DNA from: Arthrobacter alpinus
GTDB lineage: Bacteria; Actinomycetota; Actinomycetes; Actinomycetales; Micrococcaceae
Assembly: GCF_900105965.1 (NCBI RefSeq)
Contig: NZ_FNTV01000001.1
Span: forward strand, 3,162,001-3,226,000
Direction: 5' to 3'
DNA: 64,000 bases
Shown here: positions 34,179 through 42,616 of the stretch, piece after piece
Numbering within the stretch: position 1 is the stretch's first letter
Layout of the letters: each line of letters starts with the position of its first letter
Translations under genes and position numbers: made by a program
The notes under the pieces: model-generated
What the model was told of the DNA's origin: nothing
Database searches by the model: none
The model's input: the letters and a program-made list of their open reading frames with translations, nothing else

Positions 34179-36794
34179 TTACTTCCGGGTCACCGTCAAC
34201 CCTGAACCGGAAGCAGAGTCCATGTCCAGCTCATCGAAATCGGCGGCCGTGTCCACCAGGACGGTGTCGCCGTCCGTGATGGTGCCGGCCAGGATTTCCT
34301 TGGCCAGGCGGTCGCCTATTTGGCGCTGGACCAGGCGGCGCAGCGGACGTGCACCGTAGGCCGGATCGTAGCCTGTCAGGGCCAGCCACGCCCTCGCCGC
34401 ATCTGTTACGTCAAGACTTAGGCGCCGCTCGTACAACCTCGAAGCCAGCGACTGCACCTGCAAGTCCACAATCCGCGAGAGCTCCTCCACGTTAAGTGCG
34501 TCAAACATGACGATCTCGTCGAGGCGGTTCAGGAACTCCGGCTTGAATGAGGCCTCCACGATTGACATGACGGCCTTGTGCTTCTCATCCTCACTCAGCT
34601 GCTGATCCACAAGGAACTGTGAGCCGAGGTTGCTGGTCAGCACGATGATGACGTTGCGGAAGTCAACCGTGCGTCCCTGCCCGTCGGTGAGCCGTCCGTC
34701 GTCGAACACCTGCAGCAGGATGTCGAAGACCTCGGGGTGGGCCTTCTCCACCTCATCGAGCAGCACCACCGAGTATGGACGACGGCGCACGGCCTCAGTC
34801 AGCTGCCCGCCCTCGTCGTAGCCCACGTATCCCGGAGGGGCGCCTACCAGCCGCGAGACCGAGTGCTTCTCGGAGTATTCGCTCATGTCGATGCGGATCA
34901 TGGCGCGTTCGTCGTCGAAGAGGAAATCGGCCAGCGCTTTGGCCAGCTCCGTCTTGCCCACACCAGTGGGTCCCAGGAACAGGAAGGATCCCGTGGGTCG
35001 GTCCGGATCGCTGATGCCCGCCCTGGCGCGGCGAACGGCGTCGGACACGGCCGTCACGGCAGAGGACTGGCCAATCAGGCGCGAGCCCAAGACCTGCTCC
35101 ATCTGCAACAGCTTCTGACTTTCGCCCTGCAGCATGCGCCCGGCGGGAATGCCGGTCCAGGCCGAAATGACCTCGGCGATGTCGTCGGCCGTGACCTCCT
35201 CGGCCACCATGAGCTCGGGCTTGTCGATGGATTCCTCCTCGGCGGCAGCCGCCTCCAACTCGCGCTGCAGGGCAGGCATCTCGCCGTAGAGGATCCGCGA
35301 GGCCTGCTCCAGATCGCCGTCGCGCTGGGCCTTGTCCGCAATGGAACGCAGCTCATCCAGCTTTGCCTTCAGGTCGCCGACTCGGTTAAGCCCGGCTTTC
35401 TCGGCTTCCCAGCGTGCGTTGAGTCCTGCCAGCTCTTCCTTCTTGTCCGCCATGTCTGCTCGCAACGCTTCGAGGCGTTCAATAGACGCTGCGTCCGTTT
35501 CACCACTGAGCGCGAGCTCTTCCATGGTCAAACGGTCCACGGCGCGGCGCAGCTGGTCGATCTCCTCCGGTGCGGAATCGATCTCCATGCGCAGTCGGGA
35601 AGCGGCCTCATCCATCAGGTCGATGGCCTTGTCCGGAAGCTGGCGGCCGCTGATATAGCGGTTGGACAGCGTGGCTGCCGCGACCAGTGCGGAGTCCGCG
35701 ATGGCTACCTTGTGGTGAGCCTCGTAGCGTTCCTTGAGTCCGCGCAGAATACCGATCGTGTCGTCAACGCTCGGCTCCCCCACGAACACCTGCTGGAAAC
35801 GACGCTCCAGAGCCGGATCCTTTTCAATGTTCTCGCGGTACTCATCCAGTGTGGTGGCGCCGATGAGGCGCAGCTCGCCGCGGGCCAGCATGGGCTTGAG
35901 CATGTTGCCGGCATCCATGGAACCCTCGGATGCGCCAGCACCCACCACCGTGTGAATCTCGTCGATGAACGTGACGATCTGGCCGTCGGAGGCCTTGATT
36001 TCCTCGAGGACAGCTTTGAGGCGTTCCTCAAACTCGCCGCGGTACTTGGCGCCTGCCACCATCGAGGCCAAATCCAGGCTGATGAGCGTCTTCCCGCGCA
36101 GCGATTCAGGCACGTCGCCGGCCACCATGCGCTGTGCCAGGCCTTCGACGACGGCTGTCTTACCCACACCGGGCTCGCCGATCAACACGGGGTTGTTCTT
36201 GGTGCGCCGGCTCAGGACTTGAATGACCCGGCGAATCTCCGAGTCACGGCCAATCACCGGATCAAGCTTGCCGGTGCGGGCAATGGCCGTCATGTCCACG
36301 CCGAACTTCTCCAGCGCCTCGAAGGTGTTCTCGGGATCGGGCGTGGTGACCTTGCCGTCGCCGCGCACGGTCGGCAGCGCAGCGTCGAGCGCGGCCCGGG
36401 TGGCGCCAGCCTTGCGCAAGGCACTTCCGGTTGCTCCGGCGTCGTCCGCAAGCCCCAACAGCAGGTGCTCGGTGGACACGTAGCTGTCTCCCATGCGTTC
36501 GGCGGCCTGCTGTGCGGCCTGCACCGCCATCAGCGTGTTGCGGCTGAGCTGGGCCTGGGCCACTGACGTGCCGGACGACGACGGGAGGTTGCGGATGGCG
36601 GCGCTGGCACCGACACTGACCTCGTCGGGGTCCACCCCGGCGGCCTTCAAGAGGGCAACGGCAACGCCCTGGCGCTGGTCCATAAGGGCCTTGAGCAGGT
36701 GGGCGGGCTCGACCGTGGGGTTGCCGGCGGTCGAGGCGTTCATGGCGGCGGCAGAAAGAGCCTCCTGGCTCTTTGTGGTGAATTTGGCGTCCAA
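34179..36794 (-). CDS. clpB: Disaggregase ClpB (Hsp100)
   Basis: 871 residues. Hexameric AAA+ ATPase that pulls proteins out of aggregates together with DnaK. Parts in order: Clp N-domain repeats (1-~145), first ATPase domain with Walker A GEPGVGKT at 206-213 and Walker B FIDEIHT, the coiled-coil middle domain (~400-530, [19 protein letters not shown]) that marks ClpB rather than ClpC/ClpA, and the second ATPase domain with GPTGVGKT at ~607-614 and LLDEVEKAH. There is no ClpP-binding loop. The start is TTG 36794, preceded by GAAAGGA; earlier in-frame codons add a tail with no similarity. A HAIR-like operator lies upstream. Confidence 0.97.
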   Translation of the reverse strand: MDAKFTTKSQEALSAAAMNASTAGNPTVEPAHLLKALMDQRQGVAVALLKAAGVDPDEVSVGASAAIRNLPSSSGTSVAQAQLSRNTLMAVQAAQQAAERMGDSYVSTEHLLLGLADDAGATGSALRKAGATRAALDAALPTVRGDGKVTTPDPENTFEALEKFGVDMTAIARTGKLDPVIGRDSEIRRVIQVLSRRTKNNPVLIGEPGVGKTAVVEGLAQRMVAGDVPESLRGKTLISLDLASMVAGAKYRGEFEERLKAVLEEIKASDGQIVTFIDEIHTVVGAGASEGSMDAGNMLKPMLARGELRLIGATTLDEYRENIEKDPALERRFQQVFVGEPSVDDTIGILRGLKERYEAHHKVAIADSALVAAATLSNRYISGRQLPDKAIDLMDEAASRLRMEIDSAPEEIDQLRRAVDRLTMEELALSGETDAASIERLEALRADMADKKEELAGLNARWEAEKAGLNRVGDLKAKLDELRSIADKAQRDGDLEQASRILYGEMPALQRELEAAAAEEESIDKPELMVAEEVTADDIAEVISAWTGIPAGRMLQGESQKLLQMEQVLGSRLIGQSSAVTAVSDAVRRARAGISDPDRPTGSFLFLGPTGVGKTELAKALADFLFDDERAMIRIDMSEYSEKHSVSRLVGAPPGYVGYDEGGQLTEAVRRRPYSVVLLDEVEKAHPEVFDILLQVFDDGRLTDGQGRTVDFRNVIIVLTSNLGSQFLVDQQLSEDEKHKAVMSIVEASFKPEFLNRLDEIVMFDALNVEELSRIVDLQVQSLASRLYERRLSLDVTDAARAWLALTGYDPAYGARPLRRLVQRQIGDRLAKEILAGTITDGDTVLVDTAADFDELDMDSASGSGLTVTRK

Positions 36795-36843
36795 GAGAGA
36801 TCCTTTCGTTGGCTGTCTGTGAATGTTATGACTCACGGCTAGT

Positions 36844-36870
36844 AAAGTTGAGTCTACTACGCTCAACTTT
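36844..36870. promoter_or_regulatory. HAIR-like operator (HspR) upstream of clpB
   Basis: AAAGTTGAG and CTCAACTTT form perfect 9-bp arms. The core TTGAGT-N7-GCTCAA (36848-36866) differs from the HspR consensus CTTGAGT-N7-ACTCAAG at the outer C/G and one inner base. It lies 50 bases upstream of the clpB start. Confidence 0.75.
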
Positions 36871-36929
36871 GCTTAAATGGATCTTATTCCCACGGCTCGG
36901 CGGTTGTGCCTGTCAAGACCCAGCCACCC

Positions 36930-36960
36930 TTGACATTGACGCAACGTCAACCTTTACCGT
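36930..36960 (+). promoter_or_regulatory. MerR-type promoter of the TipA-like gene
   Basis: -35 TTGACA (36930-36935) and -10 TACCGT (36955-36960) are separated by 19 bp, the long spacer of MerR-activated promoters. The spacer begins with the dyad TTGACGCAACGTCAA (36936-36950). The -10 ends seven bases before ATG 36968, so the mRNA is probably leaderless. Confidence 0.8.
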
Positions 36961-36967
36961 TGTTTCC

Positions 36968-37747
36968 ATGAGCACTTTCGAGCCCGGGACAGACTGGTCC
37001 ATCCATCAAATCACGGCAGTGACCGGCACCACCAGCAGAATGCTGCGGCATTATGCCGCGATCGGCCTATTGCCACCGAGCCGGATTGCGGGCAATGGCT
37101 ACCGACACTACAACCAGCAAGCCTTGGTTCGGTTGCAGCGCATCCTATTGTTGCGGGAACTCGGACTCGGTCTACCTGAGATTGCCTCAGTTTTGGACCG
37201 CGAGAGATCACCCGCGGCGGCACTGAAGGCGCATGTGGCGTGGCTCCGTGGAGAACAAGACAGGCTGACCCGACTTATTGCATCAGTTGAGAAGACCATC
37301 GAAGCAGAAAATGAAGGAGAGAAGATCATGGCTGAGGACATGTTTGACGGCTTTGACCATACCCAACACAAGGAGGAGGTTGAGCAGCGGTGGGGAAAGG
37401 ACGCCTACGCGCGCAGCGATGCGTGGTGGCAGAGCATGGATGCCACAGAACAAGCGGCATGGAAGGGTCGTGTCGCCTCGCTGGGCAGCGACTGGATCGC
37501 AGCATTCACCGATGGCGTTTCGCCAGATTCCCCGGTTGCTCAGGAGTTGGCTCGCCGTCACGTTCAGTGGCTTGCATCCATTCCAGGCACGCCGGCGTCA
37601 ACACCGGGAGGAGATATCCGCGGGTATGTCGCAGGGCTCGCGGAAATGTATGTTGCGGATCCCCGCTTTGGCGCAAATTACGGCGGCACAGAAGGTGCAA
37701 GCTTTGTACGTGACGTCCTCGGCTTGTACGCAGAGCGTGAGCTGTAA
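36968..37747 (+). CDS. TipA-like MerR regulator with TipAS drug-binding domain
   Basis: 259 residues. Residues 10-80 form the MerR winged helix (SIHQITAVTGTTSRMLRHYA then GYRHYNQQALVRLQRILLL), followed by a coiled dimer helix to about 118. The C-terminal part (121-259) matches the TipAS antibiotic-binding domain: MFDGFDHTQHKEEVEQRWG, YARSDAWWQSM, HVQWLASIPG and the end YVADPRFGANYGG. In Streptomyces lividans, TipAL activates its own promoter when it traps thiopeptides; related proteins bind other peptides such as albicidin. ATG 36968 fits the promoter spacing. An internal ATG 37328 with a strong ribosome site could give the C-terminal domain alone. Ligand here unknown. Confidence 0.93.
   Translation: MSTFEPGTDWSIHQITAVTGTTSRMLRHYAAIGLLPPSRIAGNGYRHYNQQALVRLQRILLLRELGLGLPEIASVLDRERSPAAALKAHVAWLRGEQDRLTRLIASVEKTIEAENEGEKIMAEDMFDGFDHTQHKEEVEQRWGKDAYARSDAWWQSMDATEQAAWKGRVASLGSDWIAAFTDGVSPDSPVAQELARRHVQWLASIPGTPASTPGGDIRGYVAGLAEMYVADPRFGANYGGTEGASFVRDVLGLYAEREL
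37313..37330 (+). promoter_or_regulatory. Internal ribosome site and start for a TipAS-like short product
   Basis: GAAGGAG (37313-37319) lies eight bases before the in-frame ATG 37328 (codon 121). Translation from here would give the 139-residue drug-binding domain without the DNA-binding half, close to the 144 residues known for TipAS. Confidence 0.7.
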
Positions 37748-37754
37748 CCCTCGC

Positions 37755-38450
37755 CTAGCCTGGCTTCCGTGCCGTCCAGATCATGTTGGTGCCCATGAAT
37801 TTTGGCTTCACCTGAACGTCACGGAAGCCGGCCTGCTCAAATCTGAGTCGAAGCGCCTTAGGGGCAAGGAATCCAAGCGTGGAGTCGACCAAGTATTGAT
37901 AAGCGGGGCGGTCACGACCAATGAGTGTCCCCAAAGTGGGAATGACAACCTTCATTCCCAGACGGATGAACGGGGCAAGAATGTCACTCGGCGGAGATGA
38001 TTCAAGCGCAGCTACTACGCCACCGGGCTTGAGGACGCGGAATTGTTCGTTCAGGACCTGATCCAAATCGCTAACGTTTCGCAAAAGGTAGCCGTGCGTC
38101 ACACCGTCGAACGCGTTGTCCTCAAAAGGGAGCTCGTGCGCGTCGGCAAACTGCCAGTCAATACTCTCGTTACCTTCCATGGTGCGGGCCACCTCCAGCA
38201 TGGATTCGGAAAAATCCGCCCCGATGATGGTGCTTTCGGGACTCTGCTCGCGAATGGCCCGGGCAATGACACCGGTGCCCGTCGCCAGGTCGAGGTAGCT
38301 TGCCCCATGGCCGGACGTGGCGAATGTGGCCACTTCCTTGCACCAGCGCGCGTGCGAATTAAGCGTCATGAGCCTGTTCATCAGGTCATAGCGGCGGGCG
38401 ATCCCGTTAAAAGTTGCCTGGACTGAAGAGTCTTCGTTTCGCACTGCCAC
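37755..38450 (-). CDS. UbiE/MenG-type SAM methyltransferase
   Basis: 231 residues, class I Rossmann methyltransferase. SAM motif I is YLDLATGTGVIARAI, the acidic end of beta 2 is IGADFSESML, and motif II/III reads FADAHELPFEDNAFDGVTHGYLLRNVSDL and LKPGGVVAALE. The C-terminal PAYQYLVDSTLGFL resembles the tail of MenG/UbiE, but the usual FGIRN and EFSxP motifs appear as YLLRN and ESSPP. It may therefore be a demethylmenaquinone methyltransferase or a close paralogue. The start is GTG 38450; GTG 38444 is an alternative. It ends eight bases from the TipA-like gene, which faces it. Confidence 0.8.
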   Translation of the reverse strand: MAVRNEDSSVQATFNGIARRYDLMNRLMTLNSHARWCKEVATFATSGHGASYLDLATGTGVIARAIREQSPESTIIGADFSESMLEVARTMEGNESIDWQFADAHELPFEDNAFDGVTHGYLLRNVSDLDQVLNEQFRVLKPGGVVAALESSPPSDILAPFIRLGMKVVIPTLGTLIGRDRPAYQYLVDSTLGFLAPKALRLRFEQAGFRDVQVKPKFMGTNMIWTARKPG

Positions 38451-38544
38451 TGGCTTTCGCTTGATGTGTTGAACTCAAACGAGTCTATGCGTGCAGATGC
38501 GGGAGGTCATATTCACCCAACAGCCGCCAAGGTGCGCACCGGCC

Positions 38545-38550
38545 TACACT
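38545..38550 (+). promoter_or_regulatory. -10 box of the DUF4031-HD gene
   Basis: TACACT, six bases before ATG 38557. Confidence 0.6.
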
Positions 38551-38556
38551 AAGGCC

Positions 38557-39423
38557 ATGATCTTCATCGATCCGCCCTTCTGGCCGGCGCACGGAACCGT
38601 CTTTTCGCACCTGATCTCAGACGCATCGGTAGCCGAATTGCACGCCTTCGCCGCGGCCAATGAGGTCACCGAGAGAGCCTTTGATCTTGACCACTACGAC
38701 GTCCCGGAACGGCTCTACGCGGGTTTGGTGGCAGCCGGGGCAGTGCCGGTCTCCGGGAAGGAACTTGCGCGCACACTGGTGGCCTCGGGCCTGCGCATCA
38801 AGGCCAAGTACCGGGTCAAGTCCGTTGCTTCCGTTCTTGAAAAGCGATGGAATTCGCTGATGCCCACGGAGCCGGGCCTTGGGCTTTCACTTTTAGGACG
38901 GTGGAACGAGCCCCACAGGAACTACCACTCGGCCACCCATCTGCTGGCCGTACTGGAGGCTCTCGATCTACTGACGGGCCGTTCCGCTCCACGCCCGGTG
39001 GCGCTGGCGGCGTGGTTTCACGACGCAGTTTACAACGGCACGCCCAGCGACGAAGAGGACTCCGCTGTTTTAGCACAACTGAGCCTTAATGGGCTCATTG
39101 CTGCCGATGAAGTGGCGGAGGTGGTGCGGCTGGTGCAACTGACGGCCACACATTCCCCCTCTCCCGAGGACGCCGCCGGACACCTGCTTTGTGACGCAGA
39201 CCTGGCAATCCTCGGCGCCGCGCCAGCCGAGTATTCCCGCTACTTAGCGGGCGTCCGCAGGGATTACGCGCACGTACCGGACGATGATTTCACGAAGGGG
39301 CGGGCCGGCGTCGTGCGTCAATTGCTGGCCTTGAAACCTATGTTTCACACCCAAAGAGGGCAGGATTTATGGGCGCTCCGGGCGCAACAGAATTTGAGTG
39401 AGGAATTAGGACGATTGAGCTAA
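38557..39423 (+). CDS. DUF4031-HD domain fusion protein
   Basis: 288 residues. The first ~85 match DUF4031 (MIFIDPPFWPAHGTVFSHLI, DLDHYDVPERLY, VSGKELARTLVASGLR). The rest is an HD-type phosphohydrolase domain with NYHSATHLLAVLEAL, AAWFHDAVYNGTPSDEEDSA, TATHSP and LLCDADLAILG; the His-Asp pairs and final Asp are placed as in metal-dependent HD enzymes. The probable activity is hydrolysis of a phosphate ester or nucleotide in the cytosol, with unknown substrate. DUF4031 and HD often occur as adjacent or joined units. No ribosome site lies before ATG 38557. Confidence 0.85.
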   Translation: MIFIDPPFWPAHGTVFSHLISDASVAELHAFAAANEVTERAFDLDHYDVPERLYAGLVAAGAVPVSGKELARTLVASGLRIKAKYRVKSVASVLEKRWNSLMPTEPGLGLSLLGRWNEPHRNYHSATHLLAVLEALDLLTGRSAPRPVALAAWFHDAVYNGTPSDEEDSAVLAQLSLNGLIAADEVAEVVRLVQLTATHSPSPEDAAGHLLCDADLAILGAAPAEYSRYLAGVRRDYAHVPDDDFTKGRAGVVRQLLALKPMFHTQRGQDLWALRAQQNLSEELGRLS

Positions 39424-39434
39424 ATAGCTGAGGG

Positions 39435-39440
39435 TATGGT
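39435..39440 (+). promoter_or_regulatory. -10 box of the ASCH gene
   Basis: TATGGT, six bases before ATG 39447. Confidence 0.55.
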
Positions 39441-39446
39441 GGCCTC

Positions 39447-39872
39447 ATGACTGACTACAGCTCGCTGCCGATTTCCGAATTCGCGTTCCCCGGTCCCCTG
39501 CGCGATCAACTGGTGGCCGCGATCCTCGATGGTTCCAAGACGTCCACCACCGCCACGCTCCTTGAGTACGAGCGGGAGGGTGAAGACTTGCCTCTTGCTG
39601 GTGCGCGGGAGTTGGTGATTGATTCAGGCGGCAAGGGCGTTGCCGTCATTGAGGTGACAGAGGTCCGCACCGTCCGTCTGGCCGACGTTGACCTGCAGCA
39701 TGCCGTGGATGAGGGTGAAGGCCACGCGACGGTGGCGCACTGGCGGTCCGGACATGAAGAATTCTGGCACTCAGCCGAGATGCGCGAGGCGATGGAAGAC
39801 CCAAACTTCGGTGTTGATGATGACACGTTGGTGGTGTTGCAGCGCTTCCGGCTTGTTGATCGGTTGGCATAG
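39447..39872 (+). CDS. ASCH-domain protein
   Basis: 141 residues. FAFPGPLRDQLVAAILDGSKTSTTATLLEYEREGEDLPLAG is the ASCH opening, with the conserved GxKTxT motif, and EFWHSAEMREAMEDPNFGVDDDTLVVLQRFRLV is the typical close. ASCH domains are RNA-binding beta barrels related to PUA, and one characterised bacterial member cleaves N4-acetylcytidine. The activity of this protein is not predictable from what I can see. It lies 23 bases after the DUF4031-HD gene but has its own -10 box. Confidence 0.88.
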   Translation: MTDYSSLPISEFAFPGPLRDQLVAAILDGSKTSTTATLLEYEREGEDLPLAGARELVIDSGGKGVAVIEVTEVRTVRLADVDLQHAVDEGEGHATVAHWRSGHEEFWHSAEMREAMEDPNFGVDDDTLVVLQRFRLVDRLA

Positions 39873-39892
39873 TTTCTCGGCCAACATTCCCC

Positions 39893-39898
39893 TAGGCT
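39893..39898 (+). promoter_or_regulatory. -10 box of the decayed cold-shock-like gene
   Basis: TAGGCT, six bases before ATG 39905; the promoter seems intact although the gene is not. Confidence 0.5.
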
Positions 39899-39904
39899 GG
39901 CGCC

Positions 39905-40102
39905 ATGGCCACCACAGGAATTGTTCGCCATTGGCACGGTGAAGACGGCTGGGGCGTCATTGATTCAGATGAGCCCCGCAGGCGCCCCCGCCAACACCGG
40001 CGCGGCCTACACCTCCGGGCTGACACTGAGCTTCGACGGCTGACTCATGCCACTGATGGTTATCAGAATTTCAATGTGGGCGCAGCCCGATACTCTGGGT
40101 GC
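39905..40102 (+). pseudogene. Remnant of a cold-shock-domain-like gene
   Basis: The frame opens as MATTGIVRHWHGEDGWGVIDSDE, the start of a cold-shock-type beta barrel found in small Arthrobacter proteins (MAT.G.VR.WH...GWGV.DS). It then turns into a string of Arg-rich residues. A second frame gives AYTSGLTLSFDG, which fits the middle of the fold, and the first frame resumes with DGYQNFN, which fits the end. A deletion and two frame changes explain this. The open frame continues into the next gene without a stop, but that gene has its own promoter and start. The call rests on resemblance only. Confidence 0.5.
40091..40096 (+). promoter_or_regulatory. -10 box of the pentapeptide-repeat gene
   Basis: TACTCT, six bases before ATG 40103, inside the cold-shock remnant. 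Confidence 0.55.
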
Positions 40103-40762
40103 ATGGCTTCGAAGACTGACCCCCGCGCACCCCGGCTCACCCCGCTTGCCCTTCACGATCTGGTGGAGAATGACGACGCTTTCTTTGGCCCGGGTGAGAC
40201 GTATGACGGTCAGCGTTTTGACCGGCCAGCCTTTGACGAGGGCAATCTGACGTCAACCGACTTCCTCGAATGCGAGCTCAACGGCCCAACACTCAACGAC
40301 GCGGAACTGCGCGGCGTGCGCTTCCGTGGTACCGCGCTCAATGACAGCTTTGCCCCAATCATGAAGGGCGCCCGGACCAGCTGGCGGGACACCGAGATCA
40401 CGTCACCTCGCTGGGGATCAGCCGAACTTTACGACAGTAGCTGGCAGTCTGTGAGGATCGACGGCGGCAAGATCGACTTCCTGAATCTGCGCGCCAGTAA
40501 GATCATCGATTTGCAGATCAGTGATTGCATCATTGGCGAGCTGGATCTTGGTGGGGCGAACATCACCCGCATGGCCTTAAAAAACTGCCGTATCGGCACC
40601 CTTGATCTGCAACAGGCCCTCATTAAGGGTCTCGACCTGCGCACCACGGACTTCCGCACGCTCAACGGCATTGGTTCCATGGCCGGTGTGGTGGTGGACG
40701 ATTACCAGCTGGGCCTGCTGGCGCCCATGCTGGCGGCGCACTTGGGCATCGCGGTCGAGTAG
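40103..40762 (+). CDS. Pentapeptide-repeat protein
   Basis: 219 residues. From about residue 48 on, the sequence shows A(D/N)LxN-type five-residue periodicity: FDEGNLTSTDFLECELNGPT, LRGVRFRGTALNDS, GANITRMALKNCRIGTLDLQ and LIKGLDLRTTDFRTL. This would fold as a right-handed quadrilateral beta helix. A short helical tail (YQLGLLAPMLAAHLGI) ends it, as in similar actinobacterial proteins. Some members of this class shield DNA gyrase, but nothing here points to that. The start ATG 40103 is preferred to the upstream one at 39905, which belongs to the remnant gene. Confidence 0.85.
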   Translation: MASKTDPRAPRLTPLALHDLVENDDAFFGPGETYDGQRFDRPAFDEGNLTSTDFLECELNGPTLNDAELRGVRFRGTALNDSFAPIMKGARTSWRDTEITSPRWGSAELYDSSWQSVRIDGGKIDFLNLRASKIIDLQISDCIIGELDLGGANITRMALKNCRIGTLDLQQALIKGLDLRTTDFRTLNGIGSMAGVVVDDYQLGLLAPMLAAHLGIAVE

Positions 40763-40787
40763 GGAGCCTGTCATGCCCAGCTGCGGC

Positions 40788-41261
40788 CTAGCGGGCCAGC
40801 GAGATGCCCATGGTGGCCAGGACACCAAATGCAGTGCCCCAGATGATGATCGAGATGACTTGCCACAAGATGACGGCGTTCTTGGAAGCGCCAAAGGAAA
40901 TCATGGCGACCGACGTGATTTGGCTGGGCAGGATAGTTGGTCCAATCAGGCTCACCCCCGCCACTCCGAACTTATCAAATGCCGCACGCAACTTCGCACG
41001 GCGCGGAGTCATCTCTTTGGGCGCCTTGCCGGCGGAAACCTTGACCCTCACCCGGTGGGCTGCAATCACAAAGATGAGCAACGAAAGAATATTTCCCACC
41101 ACGGCTGCGGCAATGGCAACCACGGGATTCATGCCGGAAACCACCCCAAGCACGGCACCAAAGTAAGACTCCACAAATGGTATGGCGGCCACGAGAAGCA
41201 CCCCCAGCCACTGGAGCATGGGAGGAAGCGAGGTGGTGAAGGACTGCAGTGATTCAATCAT
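40788..41261 (-). CDS. Small membrane protein of the PF06695 (small multidrug export) type
   Basis: 157 residues with four hydrophobic helices. PFVESYFGAVLGVVSGMNP near residue 28 and GPTILPSQITSVAMISFGAS in the second half are the conserved re-entrant blocks of this family, with Glu-Ser and Pro-Ser residues in the membrane. The central loop is very basic (KAPKEMTPRRAKLRAAFDK). The family label is historical and export of drugs is not shown; the fold resembles DedA-like transporters. It converges on the pentapeptide gene and is divergent from the sensor kinase. Confidence 0.78.
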   Translation of the reverse strand: MIESLQSFTTSLPPMLQWLGVLLVAAIPFVESYFGAVLGVVSGMNPVVAIAAAVVGNILSLLIFVIAAHRVRVKVSAGKAPKEMTPRRAKLRAAFDKFGVAGVSLIGPTILPSQITSVAMISFGASKNAVILWQVISIIIWGTAFGVLATMGISLAR

Positions 41262-41375
41262 GGTGACAGCTTTCTCGTATCGGATTTCGTTGATGATTCA
41301 ATCCTTCCGTGCCGCCAGGCCTTGGGACAGTGCGCTGCTGTCACCACTCCCACGGGCACTTTCGAACGCCTGACC

Positions 41376-41389
41376 ATGACAAATGTCAT
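41376..41389. promoter_or_regulatory. Perfect palindrome at the promoter of the two-component operon
   Basis: ATGACAAATGTCAT, six base pairs around AA, overlaps the place where the -35 box would lie. Autoregulation by the response regulator is likely but inferred. Confidence 0.65.
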
Positions 41390-41394
41390 TGGCC

Positions 41395-41400
41395 TAGACT
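41395..41400 (+). promoter_or_regulatory. -10 box of the two-component operon
   Basis: TAGACT, seven bases before ATG 41408. Confidence 0.6.
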
Positions 41401-41407
41401 GAGCGTC

Positions 41408-42616
41408 ATGCCCATCGCCACGCCCTCTGAAATTTTGCCGCCCTCGGCCCGCCCGGGCCGCAGCGTGCGGGCAACCTGGACGTACACGCTCGGCTCCATC
41501 GTGTTCGTCTTGGTGGTGCTCGATGCCATGCTCGTCAGCCTCGCGCTGGAGCCCATCACGAACGAGTTCGACGGCGGTGCTGGACTTCTCCTTGTCAGCC
41601 TTCTTCTCTCCGTGGCCATCCAGATCCGTTATTGCTGGTTCCTGAGGGCCGGATTGGGCGGTGGACTTCCCAGCATGGCGTGGACGCTGGCCCTTGTCAG
41701 CTCGGCTGCGGCCGTTTGGGTGCTTGGATTATTTGGTCCGGCTCATGCGCTGATGTGGAGCCTTCCCCTGTGGTTGGCTGTCTGCGTGATAGCTTGTCTG
41801 CTGCCCAAACGGCAGCGATGGTTGGTCCTGATGGGTGCGATTGCCGTTTCTCTCCTGCATCCTGCCGCTTACTGGCTCTTGCACGGTCGGGCGTATGGCT
41901 ACCCGGAGCAACCCGGACTGCGCATGCTCTTTGTCTATGCTGCAGGGATGCCGTTGGTCCTTATCAGCAGCCTCTGGTGGTGGCGCGTTGTGGTGGAGCT
42001 GGACCGTCACCGTCTCATGGCAGGCGAACTCGCCGTGACCCAGGAGCGGCTGCGCTTTGCCGCTGACCTCCATGACATCCAGGGACACCACTTGCAAGTC
42101 ATAGCCTTGAAGTCCGAGTTGGCCGAACGCCTCATGTCCATCAACCCCGAGGCCGCACGGGCAAACATTCATGAAACCCGCCTGATTGCCAAACAGGCCC
42201 TCGAAGAAACCCGTTCGCTCGTATCCGGCTACCGGGAAACAGTCCTTGAAAACGAGCTGGAAAACGCCCGCGAGGTCCTCTCCGCCGCCGGCGCCAGCTG
42301 CGACTTGCAGTTGGCGCCAGTGCCGGCGCATCCCGCCACCCAGAAGGCACTGGCCATGACGGTACGTGAGGCAACTACCAACATCCTGCGGCACAGCGAA
42401 GCCACGGCGGCCTCCATCACCCTGGCGGCATCTGCAGCCGGAGTGTCCCTGGCCATCAGCAACAACGGCGCCCCTCCAGCTCCCGCCGCAACCGGGACCG
42501 GGCTGCTCGGCCTACGGGAGCGGCTTGAAGCACTGGGCGGCACACTTGAAACCTCCATGGACGCCGGCCGCTTTGAACTGCAGGCCTGGATCCCCAGCAA
42601 AGGAACATTGACATGA
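41408..42616 (+). CDS. DesK-like sensor histidine kinase
   Basis: 402 residues. The N-terminal ~190 hold about five to six transmembrane helices. The HisKA_3 dimerisation helix reads ERLRFAADLHDIQGHHLQVIALKSELAERL, with phospho-acceptor His222. The ATPase domain has TVREATTNILRHSEA (N box), LAISNNGAPP and GTGLLGLRERLEALGGTLE (G boxes). DesK senses membrane thickness in Bacillus; DIQGHHLQ in place of DVLGHSLS is typical of an actinobacterial branch often tied to ABC exporters or membrane stress. Its stop overlaps the response-regulator start (ATGA), so both are co-translated. No target operon lies beside them. Confidence 0.93.
   Translation: MPIATPSEILPPSARPGRSVRATWTYTLGSIVFVLVVLDAMLVSLALEPITNEFDGGAGLLLVSLLLSVAIQIRYCWFLRAGLGGGLPSMAWTLALVSSAAAVWVLGLFGPAHALMWSLPLWLAVCVIACLLPKRQRWLVLMGAIAVSLLHPAAYWLLHGRAYGYPEQPGLRMLFVYAAGMPLVLISSLWWWRVVVELDRHRLMAGELAVTQERLRFAADLHDIQGHHLQVIALKSELAERLMSINPEAARANIHETRLIAKQALEETRSLVSGYRETVLENELENAREVLSAAGASCDLQLAPVPAHPATQKALAMTVREATTNILRHSEATAASITLAASAAGVSLAISNNGAPPAPAATGTGLLGLRERLEALGGTLETSMDAGRFELQAWIPSKGTLT

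Noticed and set aside
34737-36566. Long open frame of 609 codons on the plus strand
   Set aside because: It lies opposite clpB, has the composition of an antisense shadow in GC-rich DNA and shows no domain or ribosome site.
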